Shown: in pieces, positions 5,103 to 11,873 of the stretch
Numbering within the stretch: the stretch's first letter is position 1
Layout of the letters: each line of letters opens with the position of its first letter
The notes under the pieces: model-generated
Databases searched by the model: none
What the model was told of the DNA's origin: nothing
What the model saw: only the letters and a program-made list of their open reading frames with translations
Made by a program: the position numbers and the translations under genes
DNA from: UBA1664 sp964531715
Lineage (GTDB): Bacteria; Pseudomonadota; Alphaproteobacteria; Micavibrionales; UBA1664
NCBI GenBank assembly: GCA_964531715.1
Contig: CAZHEE010000015.1
Location: 1-18,881 of the forward strand
Length of the DNA stretch: 18,881 bases
Reading direction: 5' to 3'

Positions 5103-6851
5103 ATGAGTCAAAAACCAGAAAACTATAAACCAACCACTAAAGGCATCACTTTTGTTCCGCTTGGCGGGTGCGGACAATTCGGGGCAAACTTCAATCTCTA
5201 CGGCTATGAAGGGAAATGGATTGCCATTGATTGCGGGATAGCCTTCGCAACCGAGGCCTTGCCAGGCGTTGATATTATGCTTCCTGATCCCGCCTTTATC
5301 GCCGCGCAAAGTGAAAATTTGCAAGCTTTAATCCTAACACACGCACATGAGGATCATATCGGTGCAGTGGCGCGTATCTGGCCACGCTTAAAATGCCCGA
5401 TTTATGCCTCGCCCTTTGCGGCTTGTGTCCTTAAACGGAAATTTGGCGAGTATCCGCCCGCCGAAGGTAAGCCGCACATTGTTGAATTTGCAACTGATGC
5501 GTTATCCTTTGATTTAATCAAAGGATCTCCAGCGGCAAAAGACCCTTTGATTAAATCAAAGGGTGACGTTTTTAATATTGAACCTTTTGAAATAGAGGCC
5601 ATCCCTGTCGGGCATTCTATCCCCGAGGCTTTCTCGCTTTCTATAACATGTGATGCAGGAACGGTGTTGCATAGTGGTGATTGGAACCTAGACCCCCAAC
5701 CGGTGATCGGCAAGGCAACACAGCAAAGCGATTTTGAAGCCGTTGGCGGAAAGGGTGTGCTTGCCTATATCGGTGATTCCACCAACGCACCTTATGATGG
5801 GTTTAGTCAATCAGAATCAGATGTCGGACCAGCCTTTGAGAAGCTGTTTGCGAAATGTAAAGGGCGCATTGCCGTGACGCTTTTCTCGTCCAACATTGCC
5901 CGTGTTATCAATATTTATCGCGCGGCAAAGGCGAATGGGCGCAGTGTCTGCCTTGCGGGTCGGTCGCTTGCCAATATGGTCGATAATGCGCGGCAATGCG
6001 GCTACATCCCCGATGACATGCATTTTGTCAGCGATCAAGATGCGGAAAATATCAACGCCGATCAAATTGTTTATATTGTGACCGGCTCCCAAGGGGAAGA
6101 CCGCGCGGCACTTGCAAAAATTTCACGCGGGCAACATCCGCGGATTAAAATGAATAGGGGCGATACTGTCTTTTTCTCTGCCCGCTCTATCCCGGGGAAT
6201 GAGCGCGGCATTATGGACATGAAAAACCTGCTGTTGGAAAGCGGTATCCATGTGATTGACCCTGAAAATTCTCATGAAACAATCCATGTGTCAGGGCATC
6301 CACGTCGCGGCGAAATTGAAAAAATGCTGTCATGGGTAAAGCCCAAAGCCCTTATCGCCGTTCATGGGGAGCGGTTTCAGCAATCGGCACAATCCACCAT
6401 GCATGATAATGCCTATGTCCCGACTAATGGGCAGATTATGCTGATCCATGATGATGGTAAGGTGACAACAGAAGGGTTTGTGACTGCAGGCCTGCAAGTT
6501 GTTGATTTTGACCGCATTGTTTCCCTCAATCACTCGGCAGTGGCAGAACGCCGTAAGATGAGCTTTAATGGCGCGGTTATGGTCACTCTTGTTTTTGATA
6601 CAGTGGATGATGATATTCTGGATCTAAATATCACAACACTAGGATTATTTGACCTTGAACATAAACGTGATCAAGAGCATTTCGATGATTTAGAAGAGTA
6701 TATTGACCGCGGTATCACGAAGATGAAAGCCAAAGACCGGCAAAAAGAAGATATGCTTGAAAATAAAATCCGCAGCTTTACCAAGCGTTATTTCAGGGAG
6801 CTCTTCAATGTCCGCCCGCTTGTCGAAGTACACATCACGTTGCTGGATTAG
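5103..6851 (+). CDS. rnj: Ribonuclease J
   Basis: RNase J is a metallo-beta-lactamase/beta-CASP RNase with 5'-3' exonuclease and endonuclease activity in mRNA decay and rRNA maturation. The zinc-binding HAHEDH (H80, H82, D84, H85), HSIPE (H171), SGDWNLDPQP (D193) and the beta-CASP/HGE region (SGHPRRGEIEKML...IAVHGE) are complete. At 582 residues it is longer than the usual ~555; about 20 residues of the excess (135-154, SFDLIKGSPAAKDPLIKSKG) are encoded by a palindromic insert lying between the metal-binding parts of the lactamase domain. The frame stays open through it. The start ATG 5103 is 32 bases after coaX; the upstream AGAAAG is a weak ribosome site. Confidence 0.96.
   Translation: MSQKPENYKPTTKGITFVPLGGCGQFGANFNLYGYEGKWIAIDCGIAFATEALPGVDIMLPDPAFIAAQSENLQALILTHAHEDHIGAVARIWPRLKCPIYASPFAACVLKRKFGEYPPAEGKPHIVEFATDALSFDLIKGSPAAKDPLIKSKGDVFNIEPFEIEAIPVGHSIPEAFSLSITCDAGTVLHSGDWNLDPQPVIGKATQQSDFEAVGGKGVLAYIGDSTNAPYDGFSQSESDVGPAFEKLFAKCKGRIAVTLFSSNIARVINIYRAAKANGRSVCLAGRSLANMVDNARQCGYIPDDMHFVSDQDAENINADQIVYIVTGSQGEDRAALAKISRGQHPRIKMNRGDTVFFSARSIPGNERGIMDMKNLLLESGIHVIDPENSHETIHVSGHPRRGEIEKMLSWVKPKALIAVHGERFQQSAQSTMHDNAYVPTNGQIMLIHDDGKVTTEGFVTAGLQVVDFDRIVSLNHSAVAERRKMSFNGAVMVTLVFDTVDDDILDLNITTLGLFDLEHKRDQEHFDDLEEYIDRGITKMKAKDRQKEDMLENKIRSFTKRYFRELFNVRPLVEVHITLLD
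5505..5564. repeat. In-frame double palindrome inside rnj
   Basis: Two near-perfect palindromes (5505-5525 and 5543-5563), each built from CTTTGATT and AATCAAAG, flank a 17-base spacer, and the two are also inverse copies of each other. Together they occupy 60 bases, or exactly 20 codons (residues 135-154 of RNase J). Because of the symmetry the reverse strand encodes nearly the same peptide: FDLIKGS-x-AA-x-DPLIKSK reads out in both directions, 17 of 19 residues identical. In-frame palindromic elements in coding genes are known from Rickettsia (RPEs); this one is similar in behaviour, but I cannot say it belongs to a named family. Confidence 0.8.
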
Positions 6852-6888
6852 GTAAGTTTTCTTAACGCAAAGATTTTATTCGAATCAT

Positions 6889-6937
6889 CGTCATTGCAGG
6901 TTTTGTGTAGCAAATATCTGCAATCCACCTGCAATAG
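6889..6937. repeat. CGTCATTRCA repeat (MITE-like), copy 2, degenerate
   Basis: The left half CGTCATTGCAGG, then GTAGCAAATATCTGCAATCC, matches the left halves of the copies at 7019 and 17468. The right half is shortened to CCTGCAATAG. The element is decayed or truncated. Confidence 0.6.
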
Positions 6938-6947
6938 ATTATTTTAC

Positions 6948-6973
6948 CACGGAGAGCACAGAGGTCACAAAGG
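6948..6973. repeat. Period-9 triplet arm (CACGGAGAG / CACAGAGGT / CACAAAGG)
   Basis: Three consecutive 9-base units fit CACNNAGNN: CACGGAGAG, CACAGAGGT, CACAAAGG. The same unit layout forms the left arms of the GxxExxY cassettes at 971 and 1402. No complementary arm is present before the next gene, so this may be a solo arm left by a lost cassette. Confidence 0.55.
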
Positions 6974-7018
6974 GGTTTAAGAAGTTTTGCGATTAAAAAA
7001 GAAAAATTATAAAATATC

Positions 7019-7108
7019 CGTCATTGCACGTTTGCAACGCAATACGTGCAATCCAGAAAAAACGAAGCTGGATTACACGTATTTTCTATCGAAAAACGTG
7101 TAATGACG
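7019..7108. repeat. CGTCATTRCA repeat (MITE-like), copy 3, complete
   Basis: A 90-base inverted element. It opens CGTCATTGCACG, its left half ends ATCCAG (7051-7056), its right half opens CTGGAT (7068-7073), and it closes CGTGTAATGACG (7097-7108). The left half also holds a small internal stem, TGCACG with CGTGCA. The terminal motifs resemble the very widespread bacterial repeat that opens GTCATTGC and runs to AATCCAG. No coding capacity is seen; it probably moves, if at all, with help from elsewhere. Confidence 0.8.
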
Positions 7109-7211
7109 AATAAAAAACTTTGCGTCACTTTGCGTTTCAATACTCCTCACTCAGAGAAAACGTAATATATAAAATATTGCGGTCATCCCCACAATCACGT
7201 ATATCTTTCAC

Positions 7212-7499
7212 ATGTCCCTTTTAAGCGCTGTATTCACATACTTAATCATCTGGTGGACGGTTTTGTTTGCCGTTTTGCCCTGGGGCAATCGCCAAGCAGA
7301 AACAGCGGAACAGGGTATGGCGCATGGCGCACCGATGAACCCGAATATTAAAAAGAAGCTCTATGCTACAACTTTTGTGTCATTTTTAGTGCTCGGGCTG
7401 GTTTATTTTTTAGTATCAATTAAAATTATTGATTTTAGGGAGATTGCCCGTGAAATGGATGCCGATATATATGGTTCTCGCTCTTTTGATAGTGAGTAA
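7212..7499 (+). CDS. DUF1467 family inner-membrane protein
   Basis: This 95-residue protein has two hydrophobic segments (about 5-23 and 52-70). It carries the features of the DUF1467 family: an N-terminal helix with TYLIIWWTVLFAVLPWG, then a polar loop with HGAPMNPN and KKKLYATT leading into the second helix. The family is small, almost confined to alphaproteobacteria, and regularly encoded just upstream of proS, as here. Function is unknown. ATG 7212 has no clear Shine-Dalgarno; the upstream 360 bases are repeats. Its last 41 bases overlap the next gene in another frame. Confidence 0.85.
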   Translation: MSLLSAVFTYLIIWWTVLFAVLPWGNRQAETAEQGMAHGAPMNPNIKKKLYATTFVSFLVLGLVYFLVSIKIIDFREIAREMDADIYGSRSFDSE

Positions 7500-7827
7500 T
7501 CTTACTCTCGCCGAGGATATTGAGTCTCCTGATTTATGCGCGCAAGAGGGGGGGTCTGTCATCCATACGCCGCGCGATGATGTATCTCATGGGGAGAGCT
7601 TTAATGCCGTTCCCGACCCGTTGCTCATTCCTTTGACTTTCAATCTGGCTCAAAGATATGAGCTATCTTTGCCAAGCGGTGTTGAAACGGACAGCTTCCT
7701 CGGCATGATGGAGATTTACAAGGACGGCCGCATATTGTATGACGGTAAGGATATTTCAGGCGATATAAAAGAAAGTTGCGATAATGGTACTTTCGATGAC
7801 TTCCTTGAAATGCAAATATTAAACTAA
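7459..7827 (+). CDS. Secreted or periplasmic hypothetical protein
   Basis: I do not recognise this family. From ATG 7459 the protein is 122 residues and starts MPIYMVLALLIVSNLTLAED, a plausible signal peptide cleaved after TLA; ATG 7471 (MVLALL...) is an equally possible start, and the longer extension to 7429 has no ATG. The mature part is acidic, with two Cys (one in PDLCAQEGG and one in KESCDNG) that could form a disulfide after export. It overlaps the end of the DUF1467 gene by 41 bases (+1 frame) and stops 14 bases before proS, so it is probably cotranscribed with both. Codon use resembles its neighbours, which supports it being real. Confidence 0.65.
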   Translation: MPIYMVLALLIVSNLTLAEDIESPDLCAQEGGSVIHTPRDDVSHGESFNAVPDPLLIPLTFNLAQRYELSLPSGVETDSFLGMMEIYKDGRILYDGKDISGDIKESCDNGTFDDFLEMQILN

Positions 7828-7841
7828 GGTATTCAGGCTGT

Positions 7842-9167
7842 ATGCGTTACTCTCAATATTTTTCACCAACATTAAAAGAAACCCCCAAAGAAGCGGAAAT
7901 TGTTTCTCATCAGCTTATGTTGAGAGCCGGCCTTATTCGCCAAACAAGCAGTGGAATTTATTCTTGGTTGCCCCTTGGGTATAAAGTTTTAAAAAAAATA
8001 ATTGATATTGTGCGTGAGGAGCAAGACGCTACAGGCGCACATGAAATGCTGATGCCGACCATTCAATCAGCGGATTTGTGGAAACAAAGCGGACGTTATG
8101 ATGCTTACGGTAAGGAAATGCTTCGTATTTCTGATCGTCATGATCGTGATATGCTATTTGGTCCGACAAATGAGGAGATGATAACGGATATTTTTAAATC
8201 CTATATTCAATCCTATAAAGATTTACCGTGCAATCTCTATCATATTCAATGGAAATTTAGAGACGAAATACGACCACGTTTCGGCGTAATGCGAGGGCGT
8301 GAATTTCTAATGAAGGATGCTTATTCATTTGATTTATTACCTGATGATGCTCGTTATTCTTATCAAAAATATTTTCTGTCTTACTTACGAACATTTAAAC
8401 GTCTTGGCGTTAAAGCTATACCTATGAAGGCGGATACTGGTCCAATAGGGGGTGATTTATCTCATGAATTTATCATCCTGGCTGATACAGGTGAAAGTGG
8501 TGTTTTTGTTGATAAACAATGGATGGAAAAAGATTTCGCAGGGCAGTCAGTTAATTATTCAGACCGTGAAGCCCTCAATGATTATTTTGAAAACGTCACT
8601 AATATTTATGCCGCCACTGACGAGAAGCATGATGTTCAAAATTCTCCATTATTACCTGAAGATTTAATTGAAGCCCGAGGCATAGAGGTTGGGCATATCT
8701 TCTATTTCGGTACTAAATATTCCGATGCTTTCGATGCCCAAGTCAATGATAAGGACGGAAATTTGGTTTCACTCGAAATGGGCTCATACGGAATTGGTGT
8801 GTCACGTGTGATGGCGGCTATTATTGAGGCTTCTCACGATGATGATGGTATTGTTTGGCCTGAAAGCGTTGCGCCGTTTGATGTTGCGATTATTAATTTG
8901 AAATCAGGTGACAAGGCTTGCGACGATTTTTGTAATGATTTGTATCAAACGCTTCAATCTCAAGAAAAAGATGTACTTTATGATGACCGTGATATGCGCG
9001 CAGGTAATAAATTTGCCGATATGGATTTAATTGGATTGCCTTGGCAAGTTATTGTTGGGCCTCGTGGTGTTAAAGAAGGCAAAGTCGAAATTAAAAACCG
9101 TAAAACAGGTGAAAAAACCGAAATTTTAAAAGATAAAATTTTTGATTTTATCGGTAAGAGTTATTAA
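7842..9167 (+). CDS. proS: Prolyl-tRNA synthetase (ProRS), short alphaproteobacterial type
   Basis: ProRS attaches proline to tRNA-Pro. At 441 residues it is the short form without the large editing (INS) domain typical of alphaproteobacteria. Class II features are complete: TSSGIYSWLPLG (36-47), FGPTNEE (106-112), motif 2 FRDEIRPRFGVMRGREFLMKD (139-159), motif 3 with GSYGIGVSRVMAA, and a C-terminal anticodon-binding domain with DLIGLPWQVIVG. The gene is clearly AT-richer than its neighbours: two 60-base samples (8161-8220 and 8881-8940) count 19 and 20 G+C, against 29 in rnj (5881-5940) and 32 in the exporter gene (13261-13320). Its place after the DUF1467 gene is conserved, but lolC no longer follows directly. 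Confidence 0.97.
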   Translation: MRYSQYFSPTLKETPKEAEIVSHQLMLRAGLIRQTSSGIYSWLPLGYKVLKKIIDIVREEQDATGAHEMLMPTIQSADLWKQSGRYDAYGKEMLRISDRHDRDMLFGPTNEEMITDIFKSYIQSYKDLPCNLYHIQWKFRDEIRPRFGVMRGREFLMKDAYSFDLLPDDARYSYQKYFLSYLRTFKRLGVKAIPMKADTGPIGGDLSHEFIILADTGESGVFVDKQWMEKDFAGQSVNYSDREALNDYFENVTNIYAATDEKHDVQNSPLLPEDLIEARGIEVGHIFYFGTKYSDAFDAQVNDKDGNLVSLEMGSYGIGVSRVMAAIIEASHDDDGIVWPESVAPFDVAIINLKSGDKACDDFCNDLYQTLQSQEKDVLYDDRDMRAGNKFADMDLIGLPWQVIVGPRGVKEGKVEIKNRKTGEKTEILKDKIFDFIGKSY

Positions 9168-9173
9168 AAAACT

Positions 9174-9371
9174 TTAAGCCGCGAGCGTTCGTGCGGTATG
9201 ACTGTTTATAAAACAGCCATAGCGTTTGCCTTCATTAGCCATAGTGGCAACAGTTATACGCTCTTCAGCTAGTTTCTCTCTTATTGCGCCTTTTAAAGCC
9301 CAATTAGGAATAGTGCCCATATAACATGCAAACTCTATTTTTAATGCAGTAGGGCATCTTTTGCTGGTCAT
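9174..9371 (-). CDS. Hypothetical protein, 65 residues
   Basis: An unrecognised small protein beginning MTSKRCPTALKIEFACYMG, rich in Ala and basic residues, with no membrane segment or known motif that I can identify. It starts 4 bases after the stop of the gene at 9376-9675, shifted by one in frame, and has no clear Shine-Dalgarno, so translation may be coupled. One alternative is that the two are halves of one ancestral gene broken by a frameshift. It runs opposite to proS and ends 6 bases from the proS stop. Confidence 0.5.
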   Translation of the reverse strand: MTSKRCPTALKIEFACYMGTIPNWALKGAIREKLAEERITVATMANEGKRYGCFINSHTARTLAA

Positions 9372-9375
9372 AAAT

Positions 9376-9675
9376 TTATGCCGCTTTCAAAGTAGGAGGC
9401 TGAATCAAGCAACTACCGGACATCCAGTCATAGGCCATTAAAATATGCGCGAGAGCCGATGGCTGAACCGCGCGAGTAAAAGCAGGATTTGCATTGATAT
9501 TATCTGCTGGTTTACTTTCCGATAGATAAGGCGCTTCAATAAAAGGATTCTCTATTTGAGAAAACCGATATTTTGCAGTTATAGCCTGCTCTCTCAGACG
9601 TAGCTTGTCATCAGGTTTCTTACCGACTAAACATCTTCTATTTATTCGCCTTAAATCTTGGTCTCGCCTGCTCAT
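9376..9675 (-). CDS. Hypothetical protein, 99 residues
   Basis: I do not recognise this protein. The longest open frame extends to 10029 but that would overlap the 5' end of lolC, so ATG at 9675 (MSRRDQDLRRINRRCLVGKK) is the sensible start. The N-terminal third is strongly basic (many Arg and Lys), which fits a nucleic-acid contact but does not prove it; the C-terminal part has a hydrophobic stretch, ALAHILMAYDWMSGSCL. It forms a convergent pair with proS and a divergent one with lolC, interrupting the usual proS-lolC-lolD order. Confidence 0.55.
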   Translation of the reverse strand: MSRRDQDLRRINRRCLVGKKPDDKLRLREQAITAKYRFSQIENPFIEAPYLSESKPADNINANPAFTRAVQPSALAHILMAYDWMSGSCLIQPPTLKAA

Positions 9676-9831
9676 ATTTTTACTCTTTTTATTTTTATTA
9701 TGACGTTTGCAATTTATAAACTTCAACAAATTGATGTTTATTATCCGCAGCTCTTTATAAACATAATACTTATTTTTATACAAGAAAATAAATATATTTG
9801 TTCTATTGTTTAACCATGATAAATACATTCT

Positions 9832-11079
9832 ATGATCTTCACCCCGTTTGAACGTATGATGGCTTTTCGGTATTTGCGCGCGCGCAAAAGCGAGAGCTTC
9901 GTCTCTGTCATTTCGGCGTTTTCTTTTCTGGGGATTATGCTTGGCGTTGCGACGCTCATTATTGTGATGTCTGTGATGAATGGCTTTCGGGCGGAGCTGA
10001 CCGATCGCGTTTTGGGCTTGAACGGACATATAAATGTTGTTGGGCAGTCAGGTACCATCACAAGTTATCAAGATTGGCCTGTTATTTTGAGCCAGATTGA
10101 GGGCATCGACATTGTTCTCCCTCAAATTGAACGCCAAGCACTTTTTTCGGTTGAGGGTGCCTCGACAGGGGTTATGGTGCGCGGAATTTCTCAAAAAAAT
10201 TTTAATGCCAAACCTGTCTTAAAAGATTCTTTGATATATGGCAGTATGTCGACTTTTAACGATGGAATCGGTCTGATTATCGGAAAAGAATTGGCAGAGC
10301 GTTACCGCCTTTACCCTGGCGATGAGGTTGTGCTGCTCTCGCCGCAAGGCAAGGCTTCGCCATTCGGAACCATCCCGCGCTCCCGTAAATTTGAGATTTC
10401 CGCAATTTTTGACGTTGAAATGTATGAGTATAATCAAGGCTTTGTCTTTATGCCTTTAAATGCTGCGCAGCAGTTTTTTGACCTTAAAAATGCCGTCAAT
10501 ACAATTGAGATTTTTACAGCCGATCCTCAACAAACACCGCGCTATCTTGAATCAATTTTACAACGTATTCCACCAACCATGCGTGCCTATGATTGGCGTG
10601 AAAGTAATGGCAGTTTTTTTAATGCGCTTCAGGTTGAGCGTAATGTTATGTTCTTGATTCTAACGCTGATTATTCTGGTTGCGGCGTTTAATATCGTGTC
10701 CTCAATGATTATGCTTGTGAAGGATAAGGCAAGGGATATCGCAATTTTAAGGACGATTGGTGCATCGCGGCGGTCAATGCTCAAGGTGTTTATTTTGGTC
10801 GGCGGCATGATAGGAATTGCAGGAACGGCGGCAGGCGCTATTTTGGGTATCGGCTTTGCGGCGAATATCGAGGCCATCCGCCAGTGGTTGCAAGCCTTGA
10901 CAGGAACGGAGCTGTTTTCCGCCGAAATTTATTTTCTGACCAAACTCCCTGCAAAAGTCGACTGGATGGAAGTGTTAAGTGTCATCCTCATGGCGCTTAC
11001 TATATCGCTTTTGGCAACGCTTTACCCTGCTTGGCGCGCGGCAAAACTCAACCCTGTTGAGGTGTTAAGATATGAATGA
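9832..11079 (+). CDS. lolC: Lipoprotein-releasing ABC transporter permease (LolC/LolE family)
   Basis: Inner-membrane subunit of the Lol complex, which extracts mature lipoproteins from the inner membrane for transfer to LolA. At 415 residues it has the family layout: an N-terminal FERMMAFRYLRARK amphipathic start, a first membrane helix (about 22-48) with FLGIMLGVATLIIVMSVMNG, a long periplasmic MacB-like domain, then three C-terminal helices (about 270-300, 318-345 and 380-405) with the DIAILRTIGAS coupling region and the ending YPAWRAAKLNPVEVLRYE. One permease gene is present, as usual in alphaproteobacteria, so the LolC/LolE label is not separable. It overlaps lolD by 8 bases. The AT-rich 156 bp upstream presumably holds its promoter. 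Confidence 0.95.
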   Translation: MIFTPFERMMAFRYLRARKSESFVSVISAFSFLGIMLGVATLIIVMSVMNGFRAELTDRVLGLNGHINVVGQSGTITSYQDWPVILSQIEGIDIVLPQIERQALFSVEGASTGVMVRGISQKNFNAKPVLKDSLIYGSMSTFNDGIGLIIGKELAERYRLYPGDEVVLLSPQGKASPFGTIPRSRKFEISAIFDVEMYEYNQGFVFMPLNAAQQFFDLKNAVNTIEIFTADPQQTPRYLESILQRIPPTMRAYDWRESNGSFFNALQVERNVMFLILTLIILVAAFNIVSSMIMLVKDKARDIAILRTIGASRRSMLKVFILVGGMIGIAGTAAGAILGIGFAANIEAIRQWLQALTGTELFSAEIYFLTKLPAKVDWMEVLSVILMALTISLLATLYPAWRAAKLNPVEVLRYE

Positions 11080-11734
11080 TGTTTCTATACTTAAAGCTCA
11101 TAACCTTCAAAAATCATATGCTCAAGCGGATGGTGAGCCTCTTGATATCTTAAAAGATTTCTCGATTGAATTAAAGCAAGGCGAAATTGTCGCACTTGTC
11201 GGGCCGAGTGGCTCCGGAAAGTCAACCTTGCTTCATATTCTTGGGCTATTGGATAAGGCCGATAATGGTGATTTAATGATTAATAGCCGCGATATGGCAA
11301 AGATTGGCGAGGCGGAACGGACACGAATTCGCCGTCATGACATTGGCTTTATTTATCAGTTTCATCATCTCCTGCCTGAATTTAACGCGATGGAAAATGT
11401 GATGCTCCCTCAAATTATTGCGGGACGGTCAAAGGTGGCGGCGCATAAACGCGCCAGTGCACTTATTAAAACCTTAGGGCTTAGCTATCGGGGGGATCAT
11501 CGCCCTGCCAAATTATCAGGGGGGGAGCAGCAACGCGTGGCGATTGCGCGGGCATTGGCGAACGCACCGAAAGTAATATTGGCGGATGAGCCGACAGGAA
11601 ATCTCGACCCCTCAACGGGAGAAAATGTGTTTCAGCTTTTGCTGAGTACGGTCAGGATGACAAATACAACCGCGCTTATTGCGACGCATAATATGGATCT
11701 CGCCGCTAAAATGGACAGAACAGTTGTTTTTTAG
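11072..11734 (+). CDS. lolD: Lipoprotein-releasing ABC transporter ATP-binding protein LolD
   Basis: This is the ATPase that powers lipoprotein release with the LolC/E permease. It has 220 residues, with Walker A GPSGSGKST (44-52), the LolD/MacB-type Q-loop region FIYQFHHLLPEFNAMENVMLP, signature LSGGEQQRVAIARAL, Walker B VILADEPTGNLDP and the switch His in IATHNMDLA. It starts within the end of lolC (ATGAATGA overlap), implying translational coupling. In many relatives dnaE follows; here a repeat and a convergent M23-like gene follow. Confidence 0.96.
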   Translation: MNDVSILKAHNLQKSYAQADGEPLDILKDFSIELKQGEIVALVGPSGSGKSTLLHILGLLDKADNGDLMINSRDMAKIGEAERTRIRRHDIGFIYQFHHLLPEFNAMENVMLPQIIAGRSKVAAHKRASALIKTLGLSYRGDHRPAKLSGGEQQRVAIARALANAPKVILADEPTGNLDPSTGENVFQLLLSTVRMTNTTALIATHNMDLAAKMDRTVVF

Positions 11735-11762
11735 CCGTTATGGTAACAGGATAATAATAAAT

Positions 11763-11860
11763 CCCCTCTCCCTGGGGAGAGGGCTAGGGTGAGGGGTTGC
11801 AAGCTATATTACCCCTCATCCGGCTCTCTTTGTTCGCCACCTTCTCCCAAGGGAGAAGGG
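11763..11860. repeat. Intergenic GGGAGA/GAGGG repeat, two hairpins, between convergent genes
   Basis: The left part (11763-11796) contains CCCTCTCCC pairing with GGGAGAGGG, then CTAGGGTGAGGGG. The right part (11811-11860) opens CCCCTCATCCGG and ends in a perfect nine-pair stem, CCTTCTCCC (11840-11848) with GGGAGAAGG (11851-11859), on an AA loop. Motifs of this kind (CCCTCTCCC...GGGTGAGGGG and CACCTTCTCCC) recur between genes in many proteobacteria. Here it lies between the lolD stop and the convergent M23-like gene, where it could serve both as a terminator. Confidence 0.7.
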
Positions 11861-11873
11861 ATATCTTTAAATT

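Larger units (their letters stand above)
6852..7211. other. Gene-free gap filled with repeat fragments
   Basis: No convincing coding sequence lies in these 360 bases. Instead there are two copies of the CGTCATTRCA repeat (6889-6937 degenerate, 7019-7108 complete), one period-9 triplet arm (6948-6973), and a degenerate inverted pair of ACGCAAAG units at its two ends (about 6864-6872, and 7117-7137 as its inverse). Relatives of this gene neighbourhood commonly have mce (methylmalonyl-CoA epimerase) between rnj and the DUF1467 gene; no trace of it is seen here. Confidence 0.7.

Noticed and set aside
5402..5713. Reverse-strand open frame opposite rnj
   Set aside because: It is a shadow of the rnj frame. 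The only notable part is the palindromic insert, which gives a similar peptide because of its symmetry.
9676..10029. 5' extension of the reverse-strand gene at 9376
   Set aside because: It would overlap about 200 bases of the well-supported lolC/E gene; the ATG at 9675 gives a compact gene without overlap.
11840..11870. Rho-independent terminator after lolD
   Set aside because: The stem is strong but no T run follows in either direction; listed as a repeat that might act as a terminator.
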